A stretch of DNA of 64,000 nt from the NCBI RefSeq assembly GCF_910592395.1, contig NC_088315.1, forward strand, positions 8,682,501 to 8,746,500, written 5' to 3'. Positions within the stretch are counted from its first letter, which is position 1. Every line of letters begins with the position of its first letter. This document shows positions 45,741 to 59,612 of the stretch, piece after piece. Below the pieces are notes generated by a model. It ran no database searches and had not been told where the DNA came from. It saw only the letters and a program-made list of their open reading frames with translations. A program made the translations under genes and the position numbers. The stretch is from Lineus longissimus (Eukaryota; Nemertea; Pilidiophora; Heteronemertea; Lineidae).

Positions 45741-48700
45741 TCGCAATCGCACTCAGTGGAAACACGTGGAGAGTTGTCAGAAGAGATTTTAAAGTGTGCA
45801 CGGCATTTAGCACTAAGGAACTTTAAAATCAGTGAAATTCTCAACGTTACCCAGCGGAACATTTCCACAAATGTTTATTCATAAACCGTAAACACGCATA
45901 TATTAGATCTTCAGCGGTCTGAGGATTGCGATTTGGCTGATTGTTGCAGCTTCGCACAGCCGAAAGACCATATTAGCGTACGGAATTAATGGAGACATGC
46001 TTTTAATGAGTTTATGCTGGCTTTTCTTTCATTATCGCTGAGTTGGCTGAGAGTGGGAGATGTAGGAAATGACATTAGTTACGTGCAATTAGCGACCGTC
46101 AATAGGTGCGAATTGTCCTTTGTGACGGAGTTTCTTCCTGCGGTCTTGGATCTATATACAACCGGTAGCCATTTGCAATACGGAAAAGTACCCGGATGAT
46201 GCGCATTTCACATACATTTCAGAATCTAGACGTAATTGAATCAATGATCATTATTGGAAGGGTACATTTGAATTTGTCAGGGGACGTCTACTCGGATGTG
46301 GTGGTGATAGCTGGTGCTGGTCACGGACCAATTTGGTCAATAGTGCGAGGCTCACCTAGATAGATGGCCCAGGTTATAAGTGCATTCATGTTGTAATACG
46401 ATATCGTGTTATGGCTTTCCAAAGGACGCCGACGTGCTGAGAGTGCGGACACCCATATAGAAAATTATCCATTTATGCCCGTTTGCCGTAAAAAATCAAG
46501 AACTTACTGTGAAGTCATAGCTTTGTAAATTTTGAACTTTATATCAGTACCACAATCAATTCATTATCTTCTCTGATAGCGACAATAGACGAAAAACCTT
46601 ACTTAGTCAGCTGATGATACCGAAATTGTCAAAGTTGGATATTTCTTTGATAAAAAATCCATTAAAATTTGTGTGGGTTGATTTTCTTTGGATCAAAGTG
46701 TTAAAATAAAATATGTTTTGCGCAGTAATGATGGAAAGTAATCAACCATGAATAATACAATGATGTATGTTAGTACTATCTGGATTAGGTTTAAATCTCA
46801 GTCATTAGTTTAGATCAGCGCACCAAGTAAAATTAGTTTGGCGACCACAAGGTTTGACATCTATAGACATCACAGATCACCTGCTGTTTCAGATTTCTAA
46901 TCATTTCAAAGACACGTATATATTCTGTAGCAAAAATATGATTTTCTAATTAATTCAGTTGAATATGCCATTGTATTGCTGGTGACGGATGAGCCGTTAT
47001 TTAAAAACATGGAAAATTATAACATTGCATGTAAAAAACCAGGAAAATCCACGCCGAAGAAGATATTTAGACCTGTGGAATGTCAATGTCGTTCCGTAGT
47101 TCTGTATTATACATTCGAGCACTTGATGGAAGTTAAATGCATGATGATACAAATTGAGCTTCGTCATGGGAAACATATTGAACTTTTAACTCGATTGACA
47201 TCAGTTTGATACAAAACATGTCTAAAATTAGACTCGACTGACATTTCATGTTCTGAATATATTTTGAAAATATTTTGATATGATGTCCCAACGCCAACGG
47301 TTGGGTATCAGTTCACCTCTCTCCTCATGCAACCGCGGAAACCGATCTTCTTATCAGCAGGAACCAGCCAGTCAATTCGCTAACTTCATATACAACATGT
47401 TTACTCACTGGCCCGCCGACCCTTTCAACCAATGACATTACTGTACAGGTAAATGTGTTTCAGATTGAGACCGAATCGTCAATCAATTCTGAATGTTCAA
47501 AATCGGCCATCTTGTCATGTAAATGGCGCCATGTTTGATTGACTGTCACTCGACGATTCTCAAGGTTGTTTCGAATGTTAAGTCTCGCGCAGACCTACGT
47601 TATTTCACTTTACAGAAAGCAAACACTCTCATCAATAGTTTGAGACTGATTTTCAAACGAGAGGCAGTGGATTTTAATTACGGATATCAAGAGCAAGAAT
47701 TGCTAATTGGTCCGATTTAAGCTCTTAATCGAACCATTAAACCTAACTTGAACCACTTGGTACCAAATGACTGTCATTAACGGGAGGACGGAATCCTCTA
47801 CAAATTGGTATCGAAACTGAATACATGATTACGGAATATTAGGATTAGTTAATTATTCATGACAATTTTTATTTGAACATATTCGCTTGGTCAGTATATC
47901 AAGCATTTTTTTCTGTGCACATTATGATAAGAGAACAGTGAAAATGTTCTACACCATCATCTGTTGTTTAGCGCCCTCTCCTCTCAGAACAAGGGTTCTG
48001 ATATTTTTCTGGTGACACTTCACTCTGACCAGTTCTGGACCAGCACCCCTTCCAGGGGAGTGACAGGCCGAGTCCCAGTTTATTGCTTCGGAAACCGCGA
48101 TCATATCCGTCCTTCTGAGCCGTTTGGCGGTATGGACGATAGCCCACCTGACATTTAAAAAGCTTTTAAAGCTTGATAGCATTCTTCACACTTAACATTA
48201 TCTCGATGCCGCTACCAAAGCTAGGGCACCAAAGCAGTTAGTTAGTCCTTTCTGTGGTGCCCATCTTTCATATCTATTTGGCCTCGCTTGACTCATAAGG
48301 ACATACAAATACCATCTCCCGGCTAAATCACAAAGCTTAAAAGCCAAACAGTGTAGAACACGAAACAAAGGCAGATGTTCCTGCCATTACCCGCCTCAGA
48401 GAGAAGAGAGAAATGGCGAGGTCGTTAGAGCTAACTTACAGGTCGTTTCACCAAGGTATGTTTTCCAAGTAACACATTTTAAAACGCTTGCTGATACAGA
48501 GTCTTTCGAATAAATGAAAGATATCGTGATGATAACGAGCTAATGAAAGTTCAATATCGATAAATGTTGGCTGAATAGTGAAGAGTAATGCATTCATGGG
48601 CTTGTTTGTTTGTCAAAACTGTACATTTAAGTTGACCGCGGATAAGTGTTAAAGGAAGAGTCTCTACCAATAATATTGGGCCGACCTTTAGATACATGGT

Positions 48701-50033
48701 TTCTCAGCAGAGGGAGATGCGTATATGCACTGCAGCTGATAAACTGTTTGACATGACTGTATATTTTTTAGATAAATCTTTCAAATGAAGCGTGCACTCT
48801 GTTTACGAGTGTCTCATTCTCGATAGTGGGTACCGCCCTTTCGTCTCGGTTGAGATTAAGACATCTATATTTAATCTTTGATTGGTTTTACCTGTCGACG
48901 CGGCAGTTATATTCGTCCTTGCTCTGCATCATATATAATCAGATCGCCTGCGCCTTGCAGCATTCGTTGAGGGGGTTACAATATATTGTTCACGGCGACC
49001 TTGCTCACTTTCTGTAAAACTAGAAATTGTAAGATAAGCCTGTGACTTTCACGGTTTCTCATGTTAACAGTGCTAGGCATATCTTTAGAAGTGGCAAGAA
49101 TTATTACGTGTACTTGTCAAATAAAAAAAAGATAATAAAACTAATGTCGCGTTGAGAGATGATTCATATACTTTGCTCCAGAAAAACACTGATTATTTTA
49201 AAATTTGTGCCCAAAAGCACTGTAAAATTGTGTTTGGCTCAGTGCATCCAGCAGATGTATGTGCAATATTCTGTCGAATCCAGTGCAATGCACTATTACT
49301 CGGTAATTACGCCTGAAATGGAGAGTCAGGCGCCATTTAACACGTAATGCATCAAGAAATTCGAGTTAAGAATCTGGTTTCGATGATGATATCGTCGACA
49401 GTAATGTGATCTAACAGAGAGAAGTCGCACAATCAGTTTCAAATGCACCCCAAGGAAACTCTATCATATCTCCACCGATAAGCCAATTTATTTCAATCAC
49501 TATTTTAGTCATTAGGATTTCACTTCCCCAGATAGGCTCTCCTGTAAATCATTGATTGTATCAAAGTCATATTCCATCTTCCTTTCGAATTACACCGCCC
49601 TGTTGTCGCTCCACCCTAACCAGGTGTTAGTCTGGTGTACATTATATTAAGGGTTTAGCTTGCTCTCTCTGAATCAAGTCAGATTAAGATTACTTATGAA
49701 GCGGACCCAGTGTAAGAAGATGGAACGTAGGTGGACATTATTGACGCGGTGTATCATACTGTGTACATGATATACTGTCTTGTTAGTGTGAATCACTCCA
49801 TTCATCCTTCGAGCTAAATTGTTTCCTGAGTATATATCACAACATAAGGAAGAAGAAAATCGAATTTGTTATTTTTTTATTGTACCTTCTTTCGAATGTG
49901 TGACGAACTGTGTTGTTGTTTTGTGACTTGTATTTGTAACTTTGACATATCTGTAGACACTGGTTTTTGTAATGCACCTAACCTTGCTACTCTCCGCCAA
50001 GGAGTCTTAGGCAGTGTACGATCTTACTGCAAC

Positions 50034-50461
50034 TATGGGCGGTTATTTCCGCATAAATAGAGGTTGTCTCAAATAGACATTTTATGTCGTGTTATGACTC
50101 GAATAGACGTTTGGTGGCGCTCGTTTTAACGGAGACGTACCTGAAATAAACATATTGTGTCGTATCTCAAATAGACATACACTCAAATAAACGTTTGGTG
50201 GCGCTCGTATCTCAAATAAAGCGCCACCAAACGTCTATTTGAGTGTATGTCTATTTGAAAAGCGCCACCAAACGTCTATTTGAGTTATACACAAAAATCA
50301 GAAAACACGACAATATGTTTATTTGAGATACGAGCGCCACCAAACGTCTATTTGAGTGAATGTCTATTTGAAAAGCGCCACCAAACGTCTATTCGAGTCA
50401 TAACACGACATAAAATGTCTATTTGAGACAACCTCTATTTATGCGGAAATAACCGCCCATA
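50034..50461. mobile_element. MITE with nested inverted repeats and a 6-bp target duplication
   Basis: Termini TATGGGCGGTTATTTCCGCA and the reverse complement TGCGGAAATAACCGCCCATA are exact. TGCAAC flanks both sides (50028-50033 and 50462-50467), supporting insertion with target-site duplication. Inside, a CAAATAGACGTTTGGTGGCG module occurs about seven times in both orientations. 428 bp, no coding capacity. Superfamily not assigned. Confidence 0.88.
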
Positions 50462-50469
50462 TGCAACCA

Positions 50470-53400
50470 CTGCATAAATGTAGGTCTTAATTTATTTTTT
50501 ACTAAAAGCACTTCCATCAGAAATAGCTTTTGCGCAGAGAGAGGTTCGGGATGCGTGTTTCCTTCATTCCAGGGTCATCTACGACAATGTCTATTCCAGT
50601 CAAGAGATATTTGTAAGCGGACGGAAAAAGTATGAAATCGCCACACCCGATAATTAGGTGATCTTTTATTCCTTTATCGAAGATGATACAGAAGATAAAG
50701 GTGTTACATGTAGTTTGGTGATTCTGGGTTAAGCCCCTAACTTACAATTCCAAAAATGGATTTATATTTTTTTGTGCTGTAACTACGAATTGCTGTTGTG
50801 AGATATAAAAATTAACACTAAGTAATAAAAATATCACGTTTGGATATTGTTGCTCTCAAAATAAGCAAATGCATCAGAAGTCAAGCTCGAACCAAAGGAT
50901 TTCTTTATATTCGCATTGGATGAACAATGCCCGGGGCTGTTCTACACCTAATCGTTCGCTGAGGGACGCGTCCACAAACGCTACAGCGAATATTAGTACA
51001 CTTCCAATATTGACAAGCACGATATGTGTGTACACAACTCGCCACATTTCAGGGATGAGTTGGAATGAAAAAGAGATCGAGCGGACACAACTCAGGGCTG
51101 CCCGTGGGAATTCCTACCCTGTGTAAATGAGAACTTCAATTGGCGCTCACTTTGCCAGATCGGTTTCGTATTGGACAGTCTTCTCCTGAATGAGTTGCTC
51201 TATTGGGAATTGCGGCCAGGATATCTGTTTGTCTTTATATTACTTTTTCTCTTGATCTCGTGTCTTTGATTGATGACGAACCAATGATCGGGCATATTAT
51301 TCAATGGCCGAAGTATTGTATTCCGATATGGTTGACATATAGATTGTCACCCAATGCCTTCATCTTTCGAAAATGACTCCTTGATAATTCCCCCCATTGG
51401 CCTGTTAATTACAAAGAATTGTAAAACATCAATGGCATAACCAAAATCATGTTGCAATGATAGTTTGTGCCAAAAAATGATGGTTATAAAGCACAATTTA
51501 TGGGCTTATTTTAATTTTTGAAAAGGCACATGGAATATGATTTTTGGACCTTCTTTTGAAATGTCTGTTACATAATGAAGGAATCAAATTAGGTGCATTT
51601 AAATGCAACAGATATATGACCAACTAAATATACCATACTCTGCTGAAAACCACATTCAAATATTTTATTTTATCTCTGTGATATTTTCAAAAACGCTGAC
51701 ATTTACTTTCTGGTAGGAATGTACAAGCACAAACTCTTTCTTATTTGAAATTATCACCACGGTTAGGATAAAAGCATTGGCTTCAAATCCAGACAATTGC
51801 TTTTCGTGAAAAGCAATAATTTTCCATTTTGACTGTTACCAACCGAGGATTTAAGACGCAATAGGCCATTGTGTTCAGAAATCGGATACCATGGTGATTG
51901 CGGGGTAACCAGTTGACAAGTAGACAAATAAACAACTGTGTGCTTAATGGTAAACGAATCATCTGAAGTCACAATTGTTCAAAATAGTTCCAACCTAGTT
52001 GAAAACCTACAGAAATACAGAATATGGAGTCTTCGGTCTTCGCTAAACACAAATGATCAACAAACATGAGAAATATAAGTAGGCCTATGCCACAAGTTAT
52101 TGTTCGCTTTGTAACTTTCCTTTCTGTCGATCACAAAAATCACCGGCAACTCGGAAAAAGGGTTAAACAAAACACCTATGCCGTAAGAACCATTTGTTTT
52201 GCGAACAAACAAACTGCTTCGGGCGTATGCTTCATACTACAAATAAGATATCTTGACATCTTCCTGACTTTTGTTTTTGCGAACAGATTTCCACAATAAA
52301 CAAAGGTAAAGTTAGAGCTTACAACTGACAAAAACATGAACAATAGTCCCACAGTATCGACCCCATAGTTGCACAATGCAAAGCAACATTGGGCAGTTTT
52401 TTTAAATACTGCTAAGACTCTGATGAAGAAAACAATGCCAATGATTTTCTTTAGGAAAGGAATAAATATTTGCAGGGAACGTTGCTCTAAAACGAAAAGC
52501 TTCAGTGATTTCCTTTCGTCAAAAGAATGTTTTCTAACGAAAGTAAATATCGGTACCGGGTTACTCAGCATCCTGACTCAGGTGATGAACTCACCTCAAG
52601 TATATCTGCGAATTTTGTCTTAGATCTTTTTAATCAGACAACTACTTATCATTGCTTTCCCTATTGTTCATCATCATCCAACATCACGAAGAAAACAGTT
52701 CCTCGTTGATGTTTTCTTTTTGGAATTTGGTTATTTATTTGCGTACAAACTACACAATGCAACGTAGGTAACTTCGCTGCGGACTAATACAATTGAAATG
52801 AACTGGTCTACATTGCCAAAGGCTTTTGTGAACAATATCCCTGACCTTCCTATCCCCAGGCCTATCATAAATACCAGTAGGAGAATAAAGTTTCTACCTT
52901 GGTTTCTGTTGCTCTTATGAAACGACATGAATGTACATTATGAATAGGATGAGGAATGTTGCATGGCTTCCAGCATCCGATGCCAAGACTGTGTTCCTGT
53001 CAGGCCTGTGCCGCGTGCCGCTCATCATAACTTCTCGAGTAAAGGGTTTTTGCTCTCTTGAGCCCCGCAATGAATTGTGTCTTCTATTTAGAATACATGC
53101 CTACAACTCACAACTTCACAAAAACCCACGATACAATTTTGTCGCATCAAAGGCAAGCAAAATACATAAAAGGTGTTTGCGAATTTAACGCGCGAAAAGT
53201 GGCGGCTGCATCGTCTTCTTACATTGGTCGCGATAGCTCGACTTTTTGTTGGTAATTAGCGTAGGATGAAAAGGATCAGACGCCTTGCATGTTTGCTGAA
53301 CGCAAATGGGCGTTTTGAATAATTTCTCTGAAGAGGGATTCACAAAACGAATTTATCCTTCGAATGTTTTAAACTTTTGTAGGAAGTTTGGTGGCGTATG

Positions 53401-56400
53401 AGAGATAGTTTATGTTGTAGTGCGTCAGTTTTGAATTGGTTTCGGTACTTCATATTTGCCGCAGGATGTATTTAAGGCGTGAAGGCGACTTGAATGCCAG
53501 AATGGGGGTCTGAATGAGTCAGAAAAGTGAAAACTTATTTTGCAATCCAAGGCTGTTGGTCTCAGCAGCCATGTTCCCCAATCCGTCGATCAACAAAATG
53601 AAAGGACCTCGCCTCCATAGGGACTGAACTTACTTTCACACCGGAACGACAAGTGTTTCGTTTCTTTTTCAAATTTTTTGAATCATTTTTTAGTTAATTT
53701 TTAATTTGTTCGGAGCTTTTCTTATGCGTTGCGAAACCTGCCCATCATTATTGGGCCCCAAAAAAGTCCACCCTTTTGGAGCCCTCTTCTATTTTATGCA
53801 CACTAAAGCCACATTTACGATACAAGTACCCGACGTGGATGTGGACCCTCTATCTTCCTAATTGAAGCGTTGTTTTCGTCGCAACAGATAAACTTTTGAT
53901 TACTGATTCCAATCTAGCCTCGATGAATCGTTGAAAAGAAAACTAATGTATATCAAGAGAACAGCTATATTGACTGCCGCGAGTACTACCAGGCAATGTT
54001 TCAAAAAACAGATAAATTTTACGTGATTATTTATCGATAATGATTCGGCCATTCATGATGCATACTGAATGGGGACTGGCGGCTACATGCCAATTTAGTG
54101 ATTAACTTTGACTTTATGAGTATCTTCTAAATGGATTGGCTGTCGCAATTGAATTTCGAAGGTTTAGAGATATTTTAAAAAACTACGCCACTATTACATT
54201 ATAGTACGCATCTTAGGCCAATAACTATTAATCAAATTTGTATATATATATTGGGGTAACTTGAGCGGGTTAGGATGTGATAAAGCTTAAGCAATGTTTA
54301 CAGAAAGTAGATTTCCTCAAAGATAGACTGAAAAGAGAGGCTGAGACAAAGATATCGGTTACCAAAGTGCATTTTATCAGTAATGTACTATTATACCAGC
54401 AATATAGAGAGCTGCACTACATGTACATAATTATCAGATTTTTGCCTTTACATGTACTTACATTTATTGTACGCGTTATCTAGTAATTATAGGAGTGCTT
54501 CTTAGCAAGTGATCAATCAATTCTCAGACTCAAAAAGAACTCAAAATGTGTCACGCGACGGCGCCGTGGACGCCGTAAATATGTTGCACATTTCTCTGCC
54601 CGCCTTCCGTGGTTGACTGATCGGAGCGTGATCTTCAGGCGATTACATTCTGCCTCAGTGGTAAATAACATCAACTGCTGCTGCAGGATTCAAACCCATT
54701 TATCATATTTTGATAGATCTACTTTACCTTGTCCATAAATTCTATTCAAATCTCGCCAGGATTCCACGAGATTCCAGTAACAGCAATGTTCATCATTTCA
54801 TTACCAGAAGTAGCTACAATTCATTCGATATTGCGCTATTGGAGATTAGATGTAAAATCTCGGGTCCGAGCTAATCACCCTAATTAGGCCTAATGAGTCA
54901 ATCAAGCTGTATTTATCTGTATTTTATTGTTTTAGGGGACAGAATGGGTACCGCCCCTTGCCATGCATCACCGCCAGGTCTAACCCTTTCTGGTGGATGC
55001 TTTTCAGCTCAGCACGGACCTATAGTTCCTTGTTCTCAGGGAGGTATTCTTGAAGCCCCAAAAATACCGTAGGAAAGAAAACTCGCTCACCTCACAACAA
55101 TCTTAACTATACCTTAAACATGTACATACTCGTGAAACCGTTCTAAGGGTACCAAACCAGGCACACGATCGCCATGCCTCGACGATAACCGTATTCGGGA
55201 CATTCAACATGGCCCCTTCGCCCGCAATCAGGACCAACCACTCCAGCTCTCTCCTCTTAAAGAAAACGAATTAAATCCGTTTTGTAAACAGCCGAGAATT
55301 CTGAATTTGATTGCCACGGCCCGGTGCGGACATCGTTGCATAGGTTGCAAAACCTGATCCCGTGCTAAGATTCTAACTGGATAAGATATCGAAATAAGAA
55401 CGCTCGAATTCGATTATTTGTGTTGTCGGAGGCAATTTGGAAAAAGCTTTTACCTATTAGGAGAACTGTGTTATCGCTCTTGCGCGAACGCCCGGCATTT
55501 TGAGATATCATACTGTTGCTAATGCCCTCGCGAGTGCAGCGATCGGAGAGAAATTTTGAACTTTTTAAACGGGAGTCATAGTAACTTTCAATATTTCGAA
55601 ATGGAGAAAAAACATATGAGTGTAGTTTTTTCCCGAAATGACGCTGATGATGCACTCAATAAGCTAATCAACACGGTGTCAAAAAAATCAAGAGTACGAT
55701 AACGCCAAGAAAACAATCTAAACGCGTAAGGCACTACATATAGGTCTGCAGTGTTTTGATTGAGTATGACTAGTGTGTGGGTACCGGGGTAGGTATCACA
55801 TACATGTATACCACCTGTCAATGGCACGAGGAAAAAAGACCATCTATAGCTAGGCGAGAATTTCCAAAGGTATTCTTACATATCATGTTAAGCTCTTTTA
55901 GAAATTAACTTTACATCATTATAGATTTATCATGTAACATATATCTGAACATATTGATCTGACAGAGTGAGCAATATCTGGATTAGTTTACCTAGTCTGG
56001 CTGTAACTTAGACCTTCCTGGGGAAGGGAAAACGTCGCATAATGGTTCCTTGGCGGTTTTTCCAGAAACGGTAAAGGTATTGCGTGTTCCAACGTGAAGA
56101 TAGCATTACACTGCCGCCCGGCGGACGCTGGTGTTCGAAACATGTTTTAATGCCCTGAAACTGGGGTGCTCAGCTAAAGGGATTTAGCTTACGTAAGATA
56201 GAAGAGTTAAATTTTTGACTGAATTAAAATTCTGTAAGAAAGAGATTGATACGACGGATCAAAAAAGTTATGCCTGCCAGACAGGTCTGATCTGCGCGGA
56301 AAACATTTCGGTTTGACTTTGCTCCGGACGGGATTCAGTGAAATTAGCTGAGATAAATGTCGTTTTCAAACGTTACTGTATTTTGAGGAGTACCTCATAA

Positions 56401-56495
56401 AATCAGTCACACTTTCCGTTTTGTCAATTGCCATAGGGATAATTTTCAATTATACCAACGACACAAAACTGAACAGAATCTTCTTCAGAATGCGT
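50470..56495. other. Gene-poor stretch
   Basis: No supported gene. ORFs such as 52176-52571 (minus) and 50869-51126 (plus) have no recognisable domain. Composition is AT-rich with microsatellite-poor unique sequence. Confidence 0.4.
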
Positions 56496-56496
56496 T

Positions 56497-56861
56497 ATTC
56501 TTGATGTCAAGTACAAGGTTCTCCTTCTTACTTACAAGTGTCTTCACCAACTTGCTCCCCAATACCGTTCAGAACTTCTCACCGTTCATACCGTTTCTCG
56601 AACTCTGCGCTCTTCATCGGCCGTTCTTCTGTCTAACCCAAAGGCCAATGTCATGTCAGTCGGTGGTAGAGCATTTTCAATTGGAGCCCCTCAGCTGTGG
56701 AACAAACTTCCTTCAACTGTTAGGAACTGCAGCTCTCTGTTATCTTTCAAGGGACAACTGAAACATTTGCTTTTTAAAGAGGCCTATCAAGCGCTTTGAG
56801 CGGGCAGTTAATGGTTGGATACTGCGCTATATAAGACTCGTATTATTATTATTATTATTAT
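56497..56861 (+). mobile_element. 3' end of a CR1/L2-group LINE
   Basis: An open frame of 100 codons (56497-56799, TGA stop) reads ILDVKYKVLLLTYKCLHQLA and later RAFSIGAPQLWNKLPSTVRN then SFKGQLKHLLFKEAY, the standard C-terminus of CR1/L2/Rex-group reverse transcriptases. It is followed by GCGCTATATAAG and a (TTA)n tail ending near 56,861. The rest of the element is missing (5' truncation). The frame is undamaged, which suggests a fairly recent insertion. Confidence 0.9.
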
Positions 56862-56864
56862 ATG

Positions 56865-58836
56865 TAACCCCTCGAAACAGATGCCAATGTGGTCAGAGAA
56901 AATGACGGAGTGACGCCCACTTGGCTTCGACTAGGGAGGTTTTGATAAAGCATCCCTGCTTCAAACATTGTATTAACTATGAAATAGCTATGATTAAGAA
57001 ATTAAACCCGAGGCGGAGGGTCTATGCCTCGAGGGTGAGATTAAATGTCAGTAGTCGGAATTCCAAGCAACATGCGAGAGTTCGACGGAATTTTAGCAAC
57101 ACGGCCACGTTGTCCCTTCAAAAACCATGCATGTCGGCGGTGAACGTCAATCCTAAAGTCTCCTCCTTCCACACTTGTCTCAACCAGTCTGTAGTTCCCA
57201 TGCTAAAATGGTACAAAGGTTGGGGAGGCTCCTACCCCAGGCTTAAAAAATAGGCTAAGAAATTTCACATTATATTTTTTCAAAATAGTTATTTTTGCCC
57301 TGGAATTGCGTATGAAAGTTTGACACTTCTTACGTATAATGCTGCTTCATTATTGACATCGCATCGGTGGAATTCGAGATCGATCCGGCGGGTCACTCCG
57401 TTGGTATATCACAGCCAAACTCTAACTGGGGTCCACTGGGTAATGCCATACCATAAACCCACGTCAGATCGCTTCAAAACTGATTTAGATTACATATGAA
57501 AACGCTAATTAGGATTCGGATTACCGTAATTCATCACCTACGTGACTTATGTCACTTGGCACGTACGTCACTTATCATCAGCTTTTTGGCTGCCCAGACG
57601 GGAAATATGCCATTCTTGTCCTGGATTTCGGATATGCAACGGAATCTAGAGGAAATATGGTCGGATCGGGACGCCTATCTTCACATTAAACCCACAGCTC
57701 TTCTATCTTACGCCGCGGTGCACACGAACAAATGCCTTTTTATACGTGATAGACGTACAAGGAAACGCTTATGTGGAGGAAGACCCTCAGGGGTTTATAG
57801 ATGACCATATATAAAGCGACCATACAACTGATGAAGCAAAACTTGGTCATTGGAGTTCTGATATGTATGGTGACATATTATACCCAAGATGTTGGACTAT
57901 CCGTCTGGCCCACTGTTTCAGATAAACGGGAGCAGGCCGCAGACGAAATAGGATGATAAAGCGCTGGTTGCTCGGCCTACTTAGATATGCGTACCATATC
58001 ACTTGATAAGTAACCCCATCTTGACCAATTCCAAGTGCTTGACATACAGGGTACCTGGATAATGTGACCAACTTCAATCTGATTTTGAAACGAGAGCAAT
58101 CGTCAGAAATCGACTTTCCTGTAATTAGCAGAATGTTCGCCATGGATTTTTACCAACTTTATTGAGCAAGTCTCCCGGCATATCTACATCAAAGACCCCG
58201 TGGGAAGGGGATATTTGGTTTAAAATTGGGCCGATACGCTGCGATTGGGTGGATATTCATTGGACTAGGCGCCCTCACTGGTTGTATTCTTATTGGTTTC
58301 TCCTTTTGACGTTACCAAAATGAAATGGTCCAGGGACCATGTGCTCACCTCGGGTAATGTAATGCATGTCATTTGCAGTGGATTTGGGGAGAACAGTTTC
58401 TGGCTAGTTTCACCAGTTTTGATTCCATTGAATAATATTATTCTTCTCGGCTCAATGGCACAAAAGAAAATTACCGGTACCATCTATTTGAGCTAGAAGG
58501 TTCTAAACTTGTGAGGACATATATCTAGGGAACCTCTTGCGGTGACGAAACCTCTCGGAGATTTAGTGAATTTTGACCTCTGTCCCTTGAAAAGAAGGTC
58601 AAATCGAAAACCCGGGTGATATGTCATTTAACCTTATTAGATACACCCACCATAAAAATTTCGTCACTCCACGTACAACCATTAGCTTCAAAAAGGCAAA
58701 AAACAATTTCCAAGATGGCCGCCTGCAGGCCAGAAAGTAGGTCACATCGCGAAAAAGAAAAATACCACTGGGCATATTGCCCAAAGCTACCATCACACCA
58801 AGTTTTAGCCATCTAGCCCTAGCGCTGACGAAACTT
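56865..58836. other. Gene-poor stretch
   Basis: No supported gene; only short ORFs (for example 57496-57804 plus, 57847-58143 minus) lacking domain or exon-border support. Confidence 0.4.
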
Positions 58837-59098
58837 GCTAAAGCGAAATATCGATATCAATGCTAATTAACCATTTATTCTTCTAAATATCACGAACTGA
58901 CAACTTGGACATGTTCTCAAAATATCAACATTTTTTGAAAAAATTTTTGATGACACGGAAGACAATGTCAGTCTGAGTAATGAACCATGATTTGGGGTGA
59001 AAACATCAAAGTCTAGTTGATTGAGAGGGAATATCGTTTTCGTGATATTTTGAAGAATTACTGCCAAACCAGCATTGATATAAAAATTTCGCTTTAAC
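58837..59098. mobile_element. Foldback/MITE-like element
   Basis: About 65-bp imperfect inverted ends: GCTAAAGCGAAATATCGATA at the left, and its complement counterpart ending TTTCGCTTTAAC at 59098. Both contain ATATCAATGCT and AAATATCACGAA. 262 bp, non-coding. The left 80 bp recur at 59,533. Confidence 0.65.
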
Positions 59099-59532
59099 AT
59101 CTATCAGATTATGTATGTATCATCAATATCCCGCATTTTCAGCGTTACATCACGAACAGTTTGCGGATGCAGACCACTTTAAAAATACCTTGTACCCAGG
59201 TCTTACAGGCTTTTCAGTCCTATACATTCATGCACATGGATGGTCATATGAGCCCTGGATCCAAGGCCTCTTTTTGAGTTTGATGGCAGAATTTTGCAAA
59301 AATGTACCAAATGATGAAGCGGTTGGAATTTTCAGCTGATTTTTGCATGTAGCATCTGTACGACATCAACAACTACATTGGCAGTGTTTTATTGGTTCTG
59401 ACATGTCTAGACATCAATTATAACAATATATCATTTTGGGTCATTTTTTGGATGGATTTTCAGGGCAAACACGAGCGACGCTAAGATGCTGAAAATTTTG
59501 GAACGTAATGATTAATACACAATCTCATTGAT

Positions 59533-59612
59533 GCTAAAGCGAAATATCGATATCAATACTAATTAACCATTTTTTCTTACAAATATCACGAAATGACGAC
59601 TTGGACATGTTC
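59533..59612 (+). mobile_element. Partial copy of the foldback element at 58,837
   Basis: Eighty bases match the left end of 58,837-59,098 (GCTAAAGCGAAATATCGATA, then TTAACCATTT and GACTTGGACATGTTC) in the same orientation. The rest of the element is absent. Confidence 0.75.

Larger units (their letters stand above)
41310..50030. other. Gene-poor stretch
   Basis: Apart from the repeats listed separately, I see only scattered ORFs of 60-140 codons without domains, homology or exon-like borders. No tRNA, rRNA or recognisable microRNA seed-and-hairpin was identified by eye. Confidence 0.4.
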
